Origin: Impatiens glandulifera
Taxonomy: Eukaryota; Streptophyta; Magnoliopsida; Ericales; Balsaminaceae
DNA length: 64,000 nucleotides
Assembly: GCF_907164915.1 (NCBI RefSeq)
Contig: NC_061864.1
Location: forward strand, 14,329,889 to 14,393,888
Reading direction: 5' to 3'
The translations under genes were made by a program, and so were the position numbers. The notes under the pieces are model-generated. The model worked only from the letters and a program-made list of their open reading frames with translations. It was not told where the DNA came from and searched no databases. Below are positions 1-10,972 of the stretch, piece by piece (within the stretch, counting starts at the first letter, position 1; the number at the start of each line of letters is the position of its first letter).

Positions 1-786
1 AATAATTAGGTCTTTTCAAAGTCCCAAGGTTCAGACCCATGAAAAACCCTACATTACTTGTCTTCTCAAAAAGTTTGGAGAGGGCTTCCATAACAACAGT
101 GAACAAGAGAGGAGAAAGTGGTTCACCCTGCCCAAGGCCCCCTGAGCTTTGAAAGATGCCACATACTTAATCATTGATGATAACGGAGAACCTAATCTTA
201 AAAATGCAAGTCTTAATCCAACTCCTCCATTTCGCCCCGAAATCCATCTTGCCAAGGATAAGAAGAAGAAAATACCAATTAACATGATCAAAAGTTTTCT
301 CAATATCCAGTTTGTAGATGCAACCCCTTCTCTTTATGGAATGGATAGAATGGTTGCATTAGTTGGGAATGAGGGTCACGTCTGTAATATGCTTGCCTTA
401 CATGAAAGGCATTTGGTTTGGAGAGATAAGATTGTCAAGGTAGCCTTAAATCTATTTACAAGGGTCTTTTTCAAGAATTTGTACAAGCTAGACACGGTGT
501 TGATAGGTCTGAAGTGCTTAAGCTCCCTTGCCCTTTGAATTTTCTTAATGAGGGCAATAAAACAGGAATTTCAACTCTTCTCAAAAGAGGTCGTCGTATG
601 AAAGTGCCTAAAGGAATCAAGGAGGTCATTTTTAAAATGTTCCAAAACTCTGTAATGAAATTAATTGTGTATTCGTCGAGCCCCGAAGCCTTATCTCCAT
701 CGCAACTAACAACGACCTCCCATTTCCTCAATTGTAAAATCTTTCTCAATAGAGTTTTTTCTCATTGTTAATCTTCATGTATTCTA

Positions 787-1096
787 CCCCTCTAAGAGTT
801 GGTCTCTCCCTATGTTGTTCCATAGGAAGGTTTTGGTAGAAAGTGAGAATAAAGTCCTTAATGGTGTATGGGTCAACAATCTCGGCCCCTTTGACCTTGA
901 TGATAGAGATCTGATTTGTCTTCCTATAAGAGTTGGTCTCTCCCCTCTAAGAGTTGGTCTCTCCCTATACTGTTCCATAAAAACATTTTGGTAAAAAGTG
1001 AGAATAAAGTCCTTAATGGTGTATGGGTCAACAATCTCAGCCCCTTTGACCTTGATGATAGAGATCTGGGTTGTCTTCCTATGAGAGTTTGCAAAA
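787..1096. repeat. 155-bp tandem duplication inside the LINE
   Basis: The block beginning CCCCTCTAAGAGTTGGTCTC at 787 recurs at 942 and is followed by nearly the same about 150 bases. The copies differ by a few substitutions and a one-base change near GTTCCATA. A partial extra AGAGTTGGTCTCTCC sits at the junction. It lies in the endonuclease-RT linker and must have arisen after the element stopped coding. Confidence 0.85.
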
Positions 1097-1409
1097 TTAT
1101 GAAAAAAAATTGGTGTTAGAGTCCCCTCCTTGAGCCAAAGACATTGGGATCTTTGTCTAGCATTGTCTTTTTCCCACCTATATAGAAAATTGAGTCTTTC
1201 CATCAAATTGGTCATACTAGTGGTCATTGCATATGTGAAAGTACGGTTTCCAACCTGTCTATAGAGTCAATATCATTTGAAATATTAGTAATATTAGAAT
1301 GGAGAGAGATGATGTTGACTTTTCTCCGTTCCTTGTTACAAAGTTTAAGATTTTTAAGCTTTTGTGTTGTAGAGAAATCTGTTAATATGGGACATGTTTC
1401 AGTTGTTAT

Positions 1410-1443
1410 TATCACTCCTACGGGTTATTATCACTCCTACGGG
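1410..1443. repeat. Short direct tandem duplication
   Basis: The sequence TTATTATCACTCCTACGGG occurs twice in immediate succession. It is a small local duplication within the LINE relic. Confidence 0.8.
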
Positions 1444-3130
1444 TGAATTTAGCTCCTTCCAAAATGGGATCAACGAGTAAGAAATTATTAATGAATGAGT
1501 TAAACAAATCCATCTCTGGAGTGAATCTGTTTGAGTTCCTCCTCTCACTTGGTGACCTCACTAGGTTAAAATTGCCACAAATACACGAAGGGCCAAAGCG
1601 ATATTAACTCATCCAATTCTTTAATGAAACATGCCTTTTTATTGTAGTCCATTGGTCCATAAACAACACTAAAGCTCATATGTTGCCCTAGAGAGGCAAA
1701 ATAGAGAAAATGCCCATAACGGTTTCTTCGACGTGAAAGAGGTTTGCGTTCCACGTTACAAGGACCCCCTGATTGTCCATGAGTATTAAGATTAACCCAT
1801 TTAAGATTATTCCTTCTAACAAGACCGATGAGAATGGTATCTTCAAGATCCGATATGAGAGTTTCTTGAATGACAACAATGTCAAATTTGTAAGAATTGA
1901 TGAATAAAAAACAGAGTTTATTTTTCTAGGGTTATTAAGCTCTCGAACGTTCCACGAGATGATTCTAATTAAAATGATTAACATGAGAGGTTATGTTCCC
2001 CTTATGCCTCTGCACCTCCTTCGTGCGAAAATGGTAAGTCGAATGTAGTTATTTCATTAGTCACATGGATGACGTGATTAAGAGCTTCTATGTCATAAGA
2101 GGAGGTCTGAGGCATTAGAGTCATTGTCCACCACGTCAAGCCCAATAAGATTGTCAAATTCAACAGTGGAGTATAATTCTCTTCGATCTCTCCTTCGAAG
2201 CTATTGTCTTCCTCTTGGGCATATATATTAATATGGGTAGGGGTTGAGAGAGGGAGGGGATCATGTGACACGGGGGAGGAGTTCTAGTGAGGAGGATAGG
2301 TTAGAGAAATGGACTGGTTTGGGCCTGGAAGTGTATGTTGGACTTTCATAGTAGAGTTGAGTGTGTGACTAGAAGATGGAAGTGTTTTAAGGAAGAGGTA
2401 AGGGTTGATGGGAGCTAGTGGGTGATTTTGAGTTGGTCTTTAATAGAACATGTGGGATGGATGTAGGTGGTGAAGGGATACAACGAGGTGTAGGTGGAAA
2501 GATAGTGTGAGCTAAAGGATGTAGAAGGTTAAGGCTGCCCAGAAGGGTTCTGCTTGTGCTAGCCTTAGATTGATCTTTATCTTTAGTGGAAAATGTTGGG
2601 CTCGCTTTCGACCAGACCGGGAGATTTTATATGAGGTCTTCATCGCCGACCTTAATTCAAGCAGAAAAACATTGGTCAGATCCTTTGATTCTTATTCTTA
2701 CCCATTACCCATTGTAAATTTGATTTTTTTAACGTGGACTTATCAATCTCAATGATCCCACCATTGAAGTTTCTAATTTTAGTAAGGTCCTCGTGATTCC
2801 ATAGATATAGTGGAAGTACATCTATGTGAATCCAAAATGATTGCTTCTTTTTGGGAATTGGATTACATTCAATAAATTTGTTTTAATTCTAAAAAGAGAC
2901 CTAATGTCCGTAGGAAGTCCAACTCCCTTTAGCCACACTAATATTGGGACGATGATTCTAAAATGTCACCGTCCTTGCCAACCCAAACAAAAGTGTTTGG
3001 CTTATCTTAAGCCTTCCCATTTTGTGGTATCGCAAATGTGGCTGTAACGATCATTTTGCTAAAAGTCTTGCACCTAGAAGACTTAAGTGGATACTACGAG
3101 GGCGTTGAGAACCCTTTTCGGTGCAAATGA

Positions 3131-3710
3131 GAATAGGGTGCTCCAAAGACTTTTTTTATCACCTATAAGAGAATTTTTGTAAGGTCTTCAGATAAACTGC
3201 GACGGTAGTTTCCAATCAAAGATTATGGTAAGTGGGGGAGTCGACTATTTAGTGGGGAATGTGTCAGAGCAGTTGGAGAGTTGAAGTTGGAGAGTTGATC
3301 GGATTTGTGGGTAGGGTTGTGGATAGAGGGTCAGATCGGTGGACAGAAGTGGGTGAATGGTTGGATATAGGGTTCATGAGTGAAATGATATGGTGGGATG
3401 GTGTGAGGCGGGCGACAAAGAATGGATCGATGGTGTAGGATATCGGGTCGCCGAGAGAATTGGCGGGCTACTAGATGTAAGATACATGTGAGTAGGGTAA
3501 GGGGATTGAGCAGATCGAATCGGTCGAAAATGGTGGATGGGCAGTTGGATGTATGATACATTAGAGTTTGAGTAAGGGAATGGAGTATATTGGATCGACC
3601 GGAAAGGGTGAGCGGCTGGCTGGGCGATTTGGGATCGGGTTTGAGTGGGGTGGTCCGGTTTGGGAAGGTTGCAAGGTTTTCTTGAGAGACTCTTTTCTCT
3701 TTGATGCGGA
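3131..3710. other. Unassigned, purine-rich intergenic stretch
   Basis: No gene is recognised. The stretch is G-rich on the plus strand, with repeated GGATCG/GGTGGATGG-type words and degenerate short direct repeats. It may be 5' sequence of the adjacent LINE, but nothing proves this. Confidence 0.4.
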
Positions 3711-3790
3711 AAAGAAAAGAAAAGAAAAGAAAAGAAAAGAAAAGGAGGGGAGGGGAGGGGAGGGGAGGGGAGGGGAGGGAAGGGGAAGGG
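3711..3790. repeat. Compound microsatellite (AAAAG)n then (GGGGA)n
   Basis: A run of AAAAG units passes directly into GGGGA units. The strand asymmetry is extreme: purines only. Confidence 0.95.
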
Positions 3791-3804
3791 TGAAATGGAC
3801 GTGG

Positions 3805-5070
3805 TGTACTCAGGATATTTCTCGAACTAACAAAACGTTCACTCTTTTAAACTAACCTAATTTGTTTATTCATTTCCAAATTAATTTAGTTTACTATTCA
3901 AATTTAATTTTTTCTATTTCATTTTTTTACGTTTAAAATTCATTAAATTCATTATATATAAACTAAATTATTTATATTTTGATATAAATTTTAAATTATT
4001 ATTTATATAAATTAAATTATATATATTTGATATATATTTTAAATTATTATTTTTATAAATTTAATTATTTATATTTTTGATATATAATTTAAATTATTAT
4101 TTATATAAATTAAATTATTTATATTTGATATATATTTTAAATTATTATTTTTATAAATTTGATTATTTATATTTTGATATATAATTTAAATTATTATTTA
4201 TATAAATTAAATTATTTATATTTTAATATATATTTTAAATTATTATTTTTATAAATTTGATTATTTATATTTTGATATATAATTTAAATTTTATTATTTT
4301 TATAAATTTGATTATTTATATTTTGATATATAATTTAAATTTAATTATTTTTTATAAATTTAATTATTTATATTTTAATATATATATATATATATATTTA
4401 CATTTTAATTATTATTTATTTCAATTATTATTTATATAATGTAATAAATATTTTCTTTAACATTCTAATAAATAATTAATAAATACTAATAAATTTAAAA
4501 TATTTTAACCATAACAATATAATAATTAAATATTCGTTAAAAACATTTTTAATTGTTTATTAAATATAATAACATTTTTAATTAAATATAATAAAAAAAG
4601 ATTACCATATTTTAACCATAAAAGTATAGTAATCTTGTTATTATATTTAATAAATAATTGATAAATTTAAAAACGTTTTTACGAATATTTAATTATTATA
4701 TTGTTATGATTAAAATATTTTAAATTTATTAGTATTTATCAATTATTTAATATTTATTACACTATATAAATATTAATTGAAATGTAAATATATATATATA
4801 TATATATATATTAAAATATAAATAATCAAATTTATCAAAAATAATTAAATTTAAATTATATATCAAAATATAAATAATTAAATTTATAAAAATAATAATT
4901 TAAAATATATATATATCAAAATATAAATAATTTAGTTTATATAAATAATAATTTAAAATATATATCAAATTATAAATAATTTAGTTTATATTTAATAAAT
5001 TTTAAATGTAAAAAAAAAACTGAGTTTAAATAATAAATTAAGTTTAGTTTAGGAAATTATCTAGAGTATT
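3805..5070. mobile_element. Large A+T-rich foldback (palindromic) element
   Basis: The left half (about 3805-4600) is matched in reverse complement by the right half (about 4615-5070). The centre is near 4608, where AGATTAC faces GTAATCTT. Each arm contains repeated words such as AAATTATTATTTTTATAAATT and TTTGATATATATTTTAAA. Near the ends, CTCAGGATATTTC on the left faces a diverged complement of CTCTAGATAATTTCC on the right. There is no coding capacity. It resembles a foldback or long-TIR non-autonomous transposon. The family is undetermined and no clear target duplication was found. Confidence 0.65.
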
Positions 5071-5354
5071 TATCTCTCTAATTTTCTCTCATCTCCTATA
5101 TATATAAGGAGAGAAAAAAAAACATTCAACAAGCAAGAGAGATTAAATTTGTTATTTTTTTAAGCTAACTATTTCTTCTCCCAAATTTCCCTAATCATTT
5201 CTGATCATATATATTAAATATTATATATATATATAATAGAGATTTAATAATTATATATAAATATAAAAAATAATGATAAAAAGTAATATATATATATATA
5301 TATGAGTCAAGTAATACTTCTACCTTTACTTTTAATTTTCTTTTTAAAAGAAAA
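5071..5354. other. A+T-rich spacer between two foldback elements
   Basis: No gene is recognised. The stretch contains TA dinucleotide runs (about 5221-5235 and 5287-5302) and a possible TATATATAAGG box near 5097 with no downstream gene. Confidence 0.4.
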
Positions 5355-7512
5355 TCATTAGGGTGTGTTTGATGAGGGGAATTGGAATTAGAATTGGAAT
5401 TGGCATTGGCATTGGATATTAATTCCAATTTTATGAGAATTGTCATTGAATTATAATTCAATTCCTATGTTTGGAAAAATTATAGAATTGTAATTCGATT
5501 TCAATTCTTATGTTTGGGAAAATGATAGAATTGTAATTCGATTTCAATTCTTATGTTTGTAAAATAAAATATCGGTTCAAAATGTTAATTTCTTAAATAT
5601 GTTTTCACGTTTTTGGCACGTTTAATACGTTTTTTACATGTTTCACACATTTAATACGTTTTTGACATGTTTAACACGTTTAACACGTTTTTTACACGTT
5701 TAACACATTTTTGGCACGTTTAAACACGTTTTTTTACATGTTTAACATATTTTCACACGTTTAACATGTGTTTCACGTTTTTGGTATGTTTAACACGTTT
5801 TGACATTATTAATACGTTTAACATGTTTTTCATACGCTTTGACAAATTTTCACATTTTTCACGTTTTTGGCACGTTTTTGACATGTTTAACATGTTTTTT
5901 ACACGTTTAACATGTTTTTCACGTTTTTGACATGTTTAATACGTTTTTCACACGTTTAACATGTTTTTCACGTTTTTGGCACGTTAAACACATTTTCGCA
6001 TGTTTAACACGTTTTTCACATTTTTGACACGTTTAACACGTTTTCACGTTTTGGCACATTTAACACGTTTTTCACACATTTTTCACGTTTTTCACGTTTT
6101 TGGCATATTTAACACGGTTTTGACATTTTTAATACGTTTAACATGTTTTCATACGTTTTAATAAGTTTAACATGTTTTTTCATATTTTTGGCACGTTTAA
6201 CACGTTTTTGACATGTTTAACACGTTTAACATGTTTTTCACACATTTAACGCGTTTAACACGTTTTTGGCACGTTTAACATATTTTGACAAGTTTAACAT
6301 ATTTTTGACACGTTTAACACGTTTTTCACGTTATTGGCATGTTAAACACATTTTTGACATATTTAACACGTTTTAAACCTATCACAAGTGTGTTAAACGG
6401 ACCAAAATGTATTAAAATGTCAATATGTTATAAATGTGCCAAAATTTATCAAACGTGTTAAACGTGTCAAAATGTGTTAAACATACCAAAACGTGTTAAA
6501 CGTATCAAAAACGTGTTTAATAGGCCAAAAACATAATAAACATGTTTAATGTGTTCAAAACATGTTAAACGTGTCAAAAACGTAAAAACGTGTTAAATGT
6601 ATCAAAAATATGTTAAATGTGCCAAATAAGTGAAAAACTTGTTAAATGTGCTCAAACATGAAAAACATGTTAAACGTGTTAAAAATGTGTTAAACGTGTC
6701 AAAAATGTGTAAAATGTGTCAAGCATGTCAAAAACGTAAAAAATGTGTTAACAATGTGTTAAACGTGTCAAAATGTGTTAAAAACATGAAAACGTGTCAA
6801 AAACGTGTTAAACGTGTCAAATATGTGAAAAACTAATTAAACGTGCCAAAACGTGAAAAACGTGTCAAAATGTGGTAAACGTGTTAAAAACGTAAAAAAC
6901 GTGTTAAACGTGTCAAAAAATGATAAACATGTTTAATGTGTTAAAAACGTGTTAAATGTGTCAAAAACGTAAAAACGTGTCTAAAACGTGTCAAATATGT
7001 GAAAAACTTGTTAAACGTGCCAAAACGTGCAAAATGTGCCAAAATGTGAAAAACGTGTTAAACATGTCAAAAACGTGTTAAACGTGAAAATCGTGTTAAA
7101 CATGTCAAAAATGTATTAAACGTGTCAAGGATGTGAAAAACATGTTAAATATGTCAAAACGTGTTAAATGTGTCAAAAACGTATTAAACGTGCCAAAACG
7201 TGTTAAACGTGCCAAAAATATGAAAACGTGAGAAAAAACGTGTTAAAAATGTGTTAAACGTGTTTAATGTGTGAAAAACATGTTAAAATGTCAAAAACGT
7301 GAAAAACGTGTTAATTTGGAATTACAATTCTAACCTAAAAAGATTGGAATTGAGAACTATCAAATTACATTATATTGAATTTCATTGGAATTCTAATTCT
7401 AATTCCAATTCCAATTCTTAATATTAAAGTGTCTAACAAATATAAAAATTAGAATTGGACCCTCCAATTTTAATTATAATGTCAATTCTAGGGTTACCAA
7501 ACACACTTAGAG
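5355..7512. mobile_element. Foldback element with arms of ACGTG/TTAAACGTGTCAAAA repeats
   Basis: The element starts near TTAGGGTGTGTTTGATG and ends near GGTTACCAAACACACTTA. This gives a short terminal inverted repeat (GTGTGTTTG) of the kind seen in many plant MITEs. Inside, the ends carry GGAATTGGAATT words facing AATTCCAATTCCAATTC. From about 5600 to 6370 the plus strand is a degenerate array of about 20-bp units like TTTAACACGTTTTTGACACG. From about 6370 to 7315 the same unit runs in reverse complement (ACGTGTTAAACGTGTCAAAA). The whole is one giant imperfect hairpin centred near 6370. An open frame at 6630-6836 (KRVKNVLNVSK-type repeats) is only translation of the array. Confidence 0.8.
5484..5560. 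repeat. Tandem duplication near the left arm end
   Basis: AATTGTAATTCGATTTCAAT followed by TCTTATGTTTG occurs twice about 47 bases apart, with GGAAAATGATAG between. This is a local duplication inside the foldback element. Confidence 0.8.
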
Positions 7513-7843
7513 AAATATGATTGATTTAGAGAAATATGATTGATGATTAAATAATAAAAAAAATCTCAAATTATATATGTAACTATATTTCTTATTTTAT
7601 TTGATAAGATCATGATTTAATCATGAGAAGAAAGATAGAAAACAAAGAAACTCAGAAGAAAACTATAATTTCTGTACACTAAAACCAAATAAAAATTCCA
7701 CACATAAATTATCCATTTCTTCTTCTTTTTTTACATAAATATTCTATAATGTTTGTGCTATTTCTTATACATTTGCTTTTCTTAGGTTTTATAGTCTAAG
7801 GAGTCTAATATACAATTTTGAATCAACGGTTGTGATGATGCTC
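7513..7843. other. A+T-rich spacer
   Basis: A 19-base direct duplication (AGAGAAATATGATTGATTT) starts right at the foldback border. Otherwise no gene or element is recognised. Confidence 0.4.
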
Positions 7844-7939
7844 TTAAAAACAAGCGGTTGAAATGATATGAATCTGCTGACCCTTCAGGTTCAGGGATTT
7901 GGCTTTCCTTGTTGATAGGGAATTTCACAACAAGAGACG

Positions 7940-7946
<7 letters not shown>
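7844..7946 (-). pseudogene. DEMETER-like gene fragment (matches exon 4 start)
   Basis: The minus strand reads SLVVKFPINKESQI, then ADSYH, closely matching SLAAKFPIRKESQI...ADSDH in exon 4 of the intact glycosylase gene (42534 downwards). The nucleotide match includes GAATCTGCTG, AGGTTC and GGGAATTTC blocks, with about 40 bases missing in the middle. It is cut off by a TA microsatellite at 7941. It is a relic of a second DEMETER-family copy or a captured fragment and cannot encode a protein. Confidence 0.75.

Positions 7947-7983
<37 letters not shown>
7941..7983. repeat. (TA)n microsatellite
   Basis: This is an uninterrupted TA run of about 40 bases. Confidence 0.95.
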
Positions 7984-7986
<3 letters not shown>

Positions 7987-8019
7987 GAAAAAGAAGGGTA
8001 GTTATCGAGATTAAAAATT

Positions 8020-8460
8020 GTTGGTATTGACCATATATCGGTCGGTATAACTCAATACTGAAAGACTAGAAAACTGTGGGTATTTGTCGGTATAGTGACT
8101 TTCGGTAAATCTTTTTAGGAGTTTTCCGAGAGATTCAAATCTCTCGGTATAGCCACTAGAGAAAAATACTGAAGATTATTAGAAAATCTCTCAGTATTGC
8201 CCCAAGTGAAAATACAGAAGGATTTTAGATTCTCTCGGTATTTCCCCCAAGAGAAAATATCGAAAGATTTTAGAATATCTTTCAGTATATAGATTATTTT
8301 TCGGTATTGCCCAAGAGAAAATTCAAGAGATAATAGATCATCTCTCGGTAATGCCCATTAGAGAAATACCGAAAGTTATTCTATTATCTTTTGATATTTC
8401 TCTCGTGTGAAATACCAAGAGATTATTTATTATCTCTTGGTATTGTCCCTGAAAATGGTT
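8020..8460. mobile_element. CACTA-like subterminal repeat block
   Basis: The block contains many short repeats in both orientations, such as CTCTCGGTATTT and AAATACCGAGAGA-like words, which pair into small hairpins. Dense alternating copies of a short word are typical of En/Spm (CACTA) subterminal regions. A transposase-linked relic lies just to the right. No CACTA terminus was found, so the assignment is partly inference. Confidence 0.55.
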
Positions 8461-8625
8461 CATATATGCCGTCCATTTTTTACACAACCAAACCATGTTA
8501 TCAGTCAAACAAAAACATATATAATATCATTCATATAAACAAAAATATCATTATATTTCCAAAATTCTGAATCACCATAACGCTTACAAATATTTCAAAA
8601 AAGAACTACAATGTACTAACTAGGG

Positions 8626-9063
8626 GTGAAAACTTTGTCATTAGGTATACAATTTGTTGTTTATATTGCTCCATTTGCGCATCCCTTTCCGTCTTTTCTG
8701 CATCCCTCTGTCGGATTTCTTGCACTGTAGACGTCATTTCTCTCATTTCTGTCCGAAGCTTTTCATTCTCCTCCATCAACAACCGATCAGTGGCTCGTTG
8801 TGAATTGTCATTTAACTTACGATCTTCTCTTGTGCTCGTACATCCGGGATCGGGTTGGGGTTTTCTTTTGTAGCTTTTGGGGTACGGGTCCTCTTAAAAA
8901 ATTCAACGACAGTGGGTGTCCGTCCTATTTCACCCGCCTGCTTAAATAAATGATTTATCAAATTAGTAACATTTTTATATTAAGTTATTTGATATAATAT
9001 ACATATCAAATCTTCTCCACTTGTGAAAAAGGCTTACTGCCCGTTTGGTGCGAAAATTTTAAT
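8626..9063 (-). pseudogene. CACTA/En-Spm transposon ORF relic (Transposase_24-like)
   Basis: Minus-strand translation gives TGSKPFSQVEKI (about 9045-9010), then AGEIGRTPTVVEFFKRTRTP (about 8937-8880). After a +1 frameshift comes a coiled-coil segment rich in E, R and Q, including LLMEENEKLRTEMREMT and ending VYL near 8645. TG-K-F followed by GR-P-F-R-TH and a charged coiled coil is the layout of the PF03004 protein of plant CACTA elements. A stop/frameshift near 8828 and sequence decay make it non-coding. Confidence 0.65.
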
Positions 9064-9227
9064 TTATTCACGTTCTCAATATTTTTATCATTGTTTCTTT
9101 GCATTTAAAATAAAAAATTAAGTTAGAACTAGTGTCATCAATATATTTAGGTTAAACAAAATAATGTTAGTTTTCTTAATCAAAATGTAACTCATAATTT
9201 AGATTTAAATAATGAATAAAATATGTA

Positions 9228-9330
9228 TACCTTCGCATATGGATGACAAAGAGGTTCGAAAGTACATGGTTCTTCCTGTAATGTTCCTTAACATAGTAAC
9301 GGTTTTCAATGAGAATCAAACTTGAGAACC
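9228..9330 (-). pseudogene. DEMETER-like gene fragment (matches exon 16)
   Basis: The minus strand ends with a segment translating to NITGRTMYFRTSLSSICE, followed by a GT splice donor. It aligns with NLPRKTVYFGTSVSSICR at the end of exon 16 of the intact glycosylase gene (39284-39170), donor included. About 60 bases at the 3' end are roughly 75-80 per cent identical by eye. The CACTA relic lies between this and the exon-4-like fragment, and the two fragments are in the wrong order for a simple gene. Confidence 0.7.
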
Positions 9331-10962
9331 TACAAATTCATCAAATATTTGTAATTGAAATAATCTAGTAAAGAAACGTATGTAATAAGCAGGGCATCAA
9401 CATTATAATGAGTTTTTACCTTCAAATCTTCTTGAAGAGCTCTTTCATATCGAAATGGAGGTAGTAATCAACCATAATATGTAATGATGGTAATTAGAGA
9501 GATCAAATCTTGATACAATGAAAGCAAAATAACACCTATATATATTGTCAATGCATAATCTTAATTGGATTATGTCAATGCATAATCTTAATCGGATTAT
9601 AAAGATGGAAATAAATCCTTTAATATATGTACCATATATTTTGCTAATCTATAAATAGTAGAAAATCTTATCAAGAAAATAGAAAGAAAGAAAGAAAAAG
9701 TATAAAATTTATTGTAGTGCTTTAATTTGTTAGGACTTGTTAGGTTATTTGAAAATAATCTTATTTTATTAAGGGAGAGAAAAATAATTGTTTAATGTAA
9801 AAAGTAACAAAAATTATTCAAAATATTTAATATTTAAAATATAAATAAAGAATTTAATTAAATTAGTTATCTGTTAGTTTATAATTTCAATATAAAATAT
9901 GGAGGTAATATAACGTACATAGGATATATTTTATTATTGATTAAATTAATAAATGGTAGATAAAATTTAAAGGAATAAAATAACAATATATTTAGTAAAT
10001 TTAATATATGTGGTTGAGTATGACGAGATCCTGAACTTACAAACAGATTTTGATAATCTTTGTTTGATTTTGAAAATATATACAAAATATTTTGAGAAAA
10101 TATTTAATTTTTTGTGGTGATATATGCTTGTATTTTTAATCTCTCTTAAGTAATTCTATTAGAAGTCAACAGAAATAGATACACACAATTCTAATATATT
10201 AATGAGTTTGTTTTAAATGGTAGAGAATTAATACCATCATAAAATTAAATATTATATACAGTAAATTAATCCTTTTGAAAAATTTATATTAGTTGAGATA
10301 GTGGAAATCTGAGTAAAGATTTTGATAATCTTTGTTTTATTTTTAAAACATATACAAATAATTTTAAAAATACAAGATATTAGGATCACATTGAGAAACA
10401 ATGTAAAAAAAAATGGTAATGAAATAATTTTATTTTTTTTAAATGATTCATGTATATTAAAAATGATTAAAAAAAATCGTTTAAACACAAATATAAAACA
10501 TGACATGAAAAAAAAAATTAAAAAATGTTATTCAATATGTTATTGAGCTAGTAAGTTCTCGAGAAAAACGTTTAACTTTCTGACATAATTTTATGGCTTT
10601 TTGAAACGGATCTAAAAAAACGTCATAATAATAGCATTATGAATGATATGCATTGGACGACAACGATCTCTTCAACCAAATAGTCCACAAAAAAAATTAA
10701 TTAACATGGTAATCCAATTATGTAGGAATGTTATATTAGTTGCATCAATATAAATTTTTGAGTAATTATTAAAAGTCTCAAGTATCCCTTAATAAATCTT
10801 AATAATATCAATTATATCACCATAAACTATTTTTATTTATCTATTTAAGTAAAATTCCAAAATATATATTTTTAAATAATTTATTACATTTTTTATTTTT
10901 AAAATGCCTATAAAACATAGTAAATTTGGAAGACTATTCTTTTTTTTTAATTTTTAAATAAG
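9331..10962. other. A+T-rich intergenic stretch
   Basis: No gene is recognised. There is a perfect-but-one 27-bp tandem repeat (GTCAATGCATAATCTTAATT...) at 9547-9573 and 9574-9600. The word GATTTTGATAATCTTTGTTT recurs at about 10048 and 10319, suggesting a small dispersed duplication. Confidence 0.5.
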
Positions 10963-10972
10963 TTTTTGGTTA

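Larger units (their letters stand above)
1..3130 (-). mobile_element. Degenerate LINE (non-LTR retrotransposon), truncated by the window edge
   Basis: Read on the minus strand, this is a decayed L1-type plant LINE with many stops and frameshifts. From 5' to 3' it shows: an ORF1-like DUF4283 segment (about 3060-2700, with FWIHIDVLPLYLW and GGIIEID); the start of an apurinic endonuclease (1984-1570, ISWNVRELNNPRK then a VVIQET-like box); the endonuclease-to-RT linker (1227-980, LWLKEG, FFHNFANSHR); and reverse transcriptase pieces in shifting frames (749-1, DGDKASG, a YKLDIEKTFDHVNW-type motif A, and QGEPLSPLLF). The catalytic YADD box would lie beyond position 1. The order ORF1-EN-RT is that of the family. 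The element is certainly non-functional. The identity is confident; the exact 5' end is not. Confidence 0.88.

Noticed and set aside
3568..3855. Glu/Lys/Gly-rich open frame
   Set aside because: It is generated by the AAAAG and GGGGA microsatellites.
5195..5461. Open frame with an N-terminal Asn/Ser repeat
   Set aside because: It is a product of GGAATTGGAATT words at the foldback end plus A+T-rich sequence.
6630..6836. Open frame with a Lys/Val/Asn repeat protein inside the foldback element
   Set aside because: It is only the translation of the TTAAACGTGTCAAAA array; there is no splice, codon or family support.
5600..7315. CRISPR-like or satellite array
   Set aside because: The units are contiguous without unique spacers and invert at the centre; the host is a plant nuclear genome.
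9421..9470. Possible third DEMETER-like fragment with MKELF-like translation
   Set aside because: Only a few residues match exon 11 of the intact gene (MKELP); the similarity is too weak to separate from chance.
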